DNA of 64,000 bases from the NCBI GenBank assembly GCA_038373885.1, contig JAWZYV010019464.1, positions 248,001 through 312,000 of the forward strand, in the 5' to 3' direction. The position numbers and the translations under genes were made by a program. This document shows, piece by piece, positions 60,277 to 64,000 of the stretch. This DNA is from Cheiracanthium punctorium (Eukaryota > Arthropoda > Arachnida > Araneae > Cheiracanthiidae). Under the pieces are notes generated by a model, which was not told the DNA's origin, did not search any database, and saw nothing but the letters and a program-made list of their open reading frames with translations. Each line of letters opens with the position of its first letter. The first letter of the stretch is position 1.

Positions 60277-61020
60277 GTACGTAATTTTTCCATCGTAGTT
60301 CAAATGAATTTTGAAGCGTGCTGTACGGATTAAACTACGGTCAAACCTCGTTAGTACGTCTCTCTTGCAGCAGCTTACAAATGACTTACTCAGCAGAGTA
60401 ACTTCTTAAGCAAATTTAATATTAAACATAAAATATAATTCCAAATGTTTATATAATTTGTAAGGCCTATTATTAATTTACTTTATGAATTGTATAAACC
60501 AGTAGAATAAGAATTTAATTCCATGAAATGAGTTACAAAATAAAGAAAATATAATAAGGACAGTCTGACTGCGCTTAGCCTAGAAAATTGGCGAACTGCC
60601 AGTAAAGGTAAATCCAAATAAACCTGTCGAGGAGGTGAGAAAGCGAGAGGGATGAATGTGCGTGTTTCGTCTGATTCAATTCCATGTGGTTATTATATTT
60701 TGAGTTCTTATTCTTAGTTCATTTGATTTCATAATATAAATAGTTTTTTCTTGAAAACTGCGTCTGCATATAATTTAGGGACAAGTGCACATCTAACTAT
60801 CATCCCCAATAACTAATGGACGTGGCTCGTTTTCGCCTCTAAACCGGATGTTTACGTTTTTATCTAATCGGTAGTCAAACAGTAAATACGGTATGAAGAA
60901 CTACTTATTACGTAATTCTACAATCTGTCACATTTAATTCGTCATTGAACAGAAGTCGAAACAAAGAATAGTCCTGGAATAATTCCCAGGGTCCAATTAT
61001 GACAAATAGGGGCCTCGGGC

Positions 61021-61156
61021 CAGGGGCGTAGCCAGGGGGGAATATCGGGATATATCCCCCCCCCCGAAATTTTTGGATTAGTGATGAAATTCCGTCTATT
61101 TATACATATATAAGTTCATATCCCCCCCCCGAAATTTTTTCCTGGCTACGCGCCTG
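61021..61156 (+). mobile_element. hAT MITE, family 'GGGGCGTAGCC', copy 4
   Basis: CAGGGGCGTAGCCAGGGGGG...CTGGCTACGCGCCTG, 136 bp, perfect TSD CCTCGGGC (61013-61020 and 61157-61164). The interior differs from copies 1 to 3. Confidence 0.93.
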
Positions 61157-61422
61157 CCTCGGGCATTGATTAATTTGGGGGGCTCCCATCTATGAAATTC
61201 GTTTTATTTTTCATAAAATGTTGATATAAAAAAATTATATTTCAGAACAACATTTGAAATTGGTGGCCAAGTCCCGATTTGCCAATGCGATAATAAGGAC
61301 CTGAGAATTCCTAAAATTCGTTGATAAGGCAAACAGTGAACGTAAAGGGAAAATGCAGACAGTCGTGCTCAACAAAAATTTGGTGTTTTGGGAGATAACA
61401 CTGACAAAAAATGGGACAGTGT

Positions 61423-61912
61423 TTTTACTTTCCGAACATGTACCATGTAAGGAAAGTATTGTAATCATGAAAAAACTCGAATTCGATATTTTGGTGTATT
61501 CACACGTTTTGGGGGTCTCCTGAATTCATTTATGCAATTTTTACGAGATATATGTATGTATGTGTGTGTGTTTGTGTGTATGTGAGTGAACACGGTAGCG
61601 CCTAAACGGGCATTCGATTGAGCTTAAATTGGGCATATATGTTATAAACCACCGTCGCAAGAGCGGTATTAATTTTGGTGTGTATAGGACTTATAGTTTT
61701 TCTGCAGGGCTGCGACAAAGATTTCTTTTACATTATGGCCTATGTACGGAAATTCTTGAAAGTGCACTAGCTTTTAAACGGTACATTCGATTGAGCTCAA
61801 ATTGAAAAACCTAAGAATTTTTGCTGAATTATTCTTGAATTAAAATTTATTTAAATACTTGGTAATGATCTTAATCGTAAGTGTTCGGAAAGTCGAGAGG
61901 AGTCACTCCAGA
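61423..61912 (+). mobile_element. 'CTTTCCGAACAT' repeat, copy C
   Basis: Same ends as A (TTTTTACTTTCCGAACATG... TGTTCGGAAAGTCGAGAGGA, GGAGTCACTCC). Shorter than A and B, with fewer internal units; TATG/TG microsatellite near 61552-61580. Confidence 0.9.
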
Positions 61913-62095
61913 TTTTTTGTAATATTGCATTCTCAAAAGTGACATTTTTAAAAAAGTGGTTGAAAAAAAAAGCTATGCAATAAGCGGAGTGCAATTTGAG
62001 AAAAGTCGCATTAAGAATGTTGGGATTTTTGAAAGACGACGTAATATGAGGAGTGACGTCTTATCCGGGTGACTTACTAACGAAGGTTGACTGTA

Positions 62096-63530
62096 CTTGT
62101 ATACGTGTTTGAAAATTTTGTCAATTGTTTTGCTTTAAAAATTTCCACAAATAACGATTTTGTTTTTTTTTTTAACTGTGATAAAAGTGAAAAGTGTATA
62201 TGATTTCGGTTTTATCTGTCTGTTCGCATTATCTATTGCTACGAAATTTATTGTCGTTTGCCAAAATTTAGGATCAGAAGTCGATTATCGGTATTTTAAC
62301 CCATTTCAACATTTTCGCCAATTGTGGTACTAGCTCATGCGTTGATTAGATCAGACGCATGCTACTGCTGTAAAAATAAATGTACCCTTTTCGTTCCTGG
62401 ATTTTACCATCGACAGTGTTGTTGCATAATTGCAACAATGGTGGGCAAATAATTTCAATGATTAAAATTGATTAAAACTTTGAATGATAATATACATAAA
62501 TTGTACTTGTCAGCAAAATGTTCATTTCGGGTGGTGCGAAGTGTTTGACATTCCTCAGTTGCAATAAAAGCTGTTTCTGACTTGCGGGCGATTGTCGGGA
62601 CTACAGGGGTAATCAATGTATTTTAATAGAAAAAATCTGTTGTTGCTTTCTCCATTGTGTGGAGTACGTGATTTGTGTTTTCCAAGCATTAGCTTTTGTC
62701 TGTGGATCCCGAGTGGTCATTAAAAGCTCGTAAATTCGCAATACGAACGGCCTGTTACCCCCTGTAGTCGCGGCAAGAAACGTGGAAGTCAGCAATGGCC
62801 TTAAAATTTCAAGTATCCGCTGCTCTTTCAGACCTTTTGTACCGCCCGAATTAATAATTTTGCTGATAAGTACCATTTGTGCATGCTATCCGTTATGTAC
62901 AAAGTTTTTATCCGTTGTGCATTCCAACGCCATTTTTGTTGTCAGTTTTACTTACTGTTGAAAGAAGGATAGGAAAAAAATGACGCTGTATGAAGTTGGA
63001 TTTTCTGAACTTGAAGTAAAGTTCGAGGGTAAACGTGAGCAAGACAGGTGTTCATTAAGCTGGTAGTAAATTTTTAAAGTCCTAAAAATAAACAAATGCA
63101 AACAATCAGACTAAAATTCTGCCACAATTGCATAGTATTTGTGGTCAAATGTCTTGAAATATTGCTCAAACTGACATTGGGGACCCTTTGTAGCCCAGTC
63201 TTGCAGGAGGTTGTTAGAGATCGTACATAATCATCGTCACACGTGTTTTTCTTGGGAGACCGTTTCTCTTAAATGTTTGTAAATTTCCTGAAAATCTTGA
63301 GAGGAAATACTTCAAATTTACTGACAACTTGAAGAACAGTTGCCTTACCCACATATAACCTTGAACTTATTTTACGTTCAGAAATTCAGCTTTATGCAGG
63401 ATTATATTTTCTACCTTTCTTGCAACCGCAAGTAAAGGTTCTTCAGCCGTTTCTATAATTACACAACAGCACTGTTTGCGGGATGAGTCTGAAAAGGGGG
63501 TCAAATTTTTATGGGGTGATAGAGCGCATC
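62096..63530. other. Intron 23, distal
   Basis: No exon or element supported. I searched for a PTP continuation (GPLPxTxxDFW) and saw none. Confidence 0.45.
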
Positions 63531-63533
63531 TAT

Positions 63534-64000
63534 ACGAGCAGATTTCGTCATAGAAAGTACGGGCGGAATGCAAACGGTGAGCCGCTAGGTGGCATTGAAC
63601 TTGGAAACTTCAATGCCGGAAGGGGGCGTTGTAAATGGTATGAAAGGGTCGGTCCTTGCATCCAAAGGCATTTTCTTTCGTGGATCGCCGAGAGGATGGC
63701 TGGTCATACGAACCCTGAAATGTGCGTCAGTCCCTATCCCGTATGTTTGAAGCCTGCATTAAAGATGACGGATGCTCTTTCGAGCGATTTCTTTGAGCAT
63801 GTACTTCAATTCCATTTCTGTTAATACAATGCTTTCTGGATTCTCTTCTCACTCTTGTGTTAATTCTTTCAATGTGCCAGTGGAAAACTACCTTTTAACT
63901 TCTCATCGCTTGTGTTCCGACCAACCTTTTACACCGTTTACAACGCCACCTAGGGGCTCACTGTTTGCCTTCCGCCGATACTTTCTGTGACGCAATTTGC
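63534..64000. mobile_element. Inverted-repeat element reaching the window edge
   Basis: Left arm 63546-63595 (CGTCATAGAAAGTACGGGCG, GAGCCGCTAGGTGGC) pairs with right arm 63945-63997 (GTTTGCCTTCCGCCGATAC, GCCACCTAGGGGCTC). A further GGCGTTGTAAAYGG block is also mirrored (63626 and 63940). The right end may continue past 64000. Confidence 0.65.

Larger units (their letters stand above)
60336..62095. mobile_element. Tigger/mariner-like element with nested insertions
   Basis: Left TACGGTCAAACCTCGTTAGT, right ACTAACGAAGGTTGACTGTA: inverted relatives with Tigger-like ends. It contains the hAT MITE at 61021 and copy C at 61427, so it is older than both. Confidence 0.65.

Overview
The window is eukaryotic nuclear DNA, about two-thirds A+T. 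It lies inside one large, intron-rich gene on the + strand, and nearly everything else is transposon-derived intron sequence. I read 23 consecutive exons (1279-60276). All have GT-AG borders and all join in frame: 3,192 coding bases, about 1,064 residues, with no stop. The product is a receptor-type protein tyrosine phosphatase (RPTP). In order it has an Ig-like domain, six fibronectin type III (FN3) domains, a seventh FN3-like/membrane-proximal module, one transmembrane helix, a basic stop-transfer and juxtamembrane segment, and the N-terminal start of the first phosphatase domain (KNRYGNILPYD and DYINASYIDGY motifs). Both gene ends lie outside the window: the signal peptide and any further Ig domains upstream, and the catalytic Cys loop and any second phosphatase domain downstream. 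The Ig+FN3 layout points to an arthropod RPTP, perhaps Ptp69D-like; I do not assign a symbol.

Exon layout: 1-2 Ig; 3-4, 5-6, 7-8, 9-10, 11-12 and 13-14 are FN3 domains 1 to 6; 15-17 membrane-proximal module; 18 transmembrane; 19-20 juxtamembrane; 21-23 start of phosphatase domain 1. Each FN3 domain is bounded by phase-1 introns and split by one internal intron. That intron is phase 0 everywhere except FN3-4, where it is phase 1.

The introns (up to 8.1 kb) are packed with DNA transposons. Many can be delimited to the base from terminal inverted repeats (TIRs) and target-site duplications (TSDs). There are at least eight hAT-type elements with 8-bp TSDs (two retain transposase fragments), four TTAA-flanked piggyBac-like elements, two Helitrons plus fragments, several Tigger/pogo/mariner-like elements, a mariner transposase remnant, a decayed endonuclease remnant, tRNA-derived SINEs (two with 12-bp TSDs), palindromic hairpin elements and two very long fold-back repeats. 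Helitrons, hAT non-autonomous elements and tRNA-derived SINEs in an arthropod-type RPTP gene fit an arthropod, plausibly an arachnid; that is inference.

The most interesting features are structural. Exon 9, whose length is a multiple of three, lies between two inverted, very similar hAT miniature elements. Two further inverted repeat pairs bracket exons 13-17 and 15-18. Two fold-backs with arms of about 345 and 585 bp lie inside the transcribed introns. These are candidates for exon skipping, circular RNA or double-stranded RNA production. I found no prokaryotic gene, CRISPR array, rRNA or intact tRNA.
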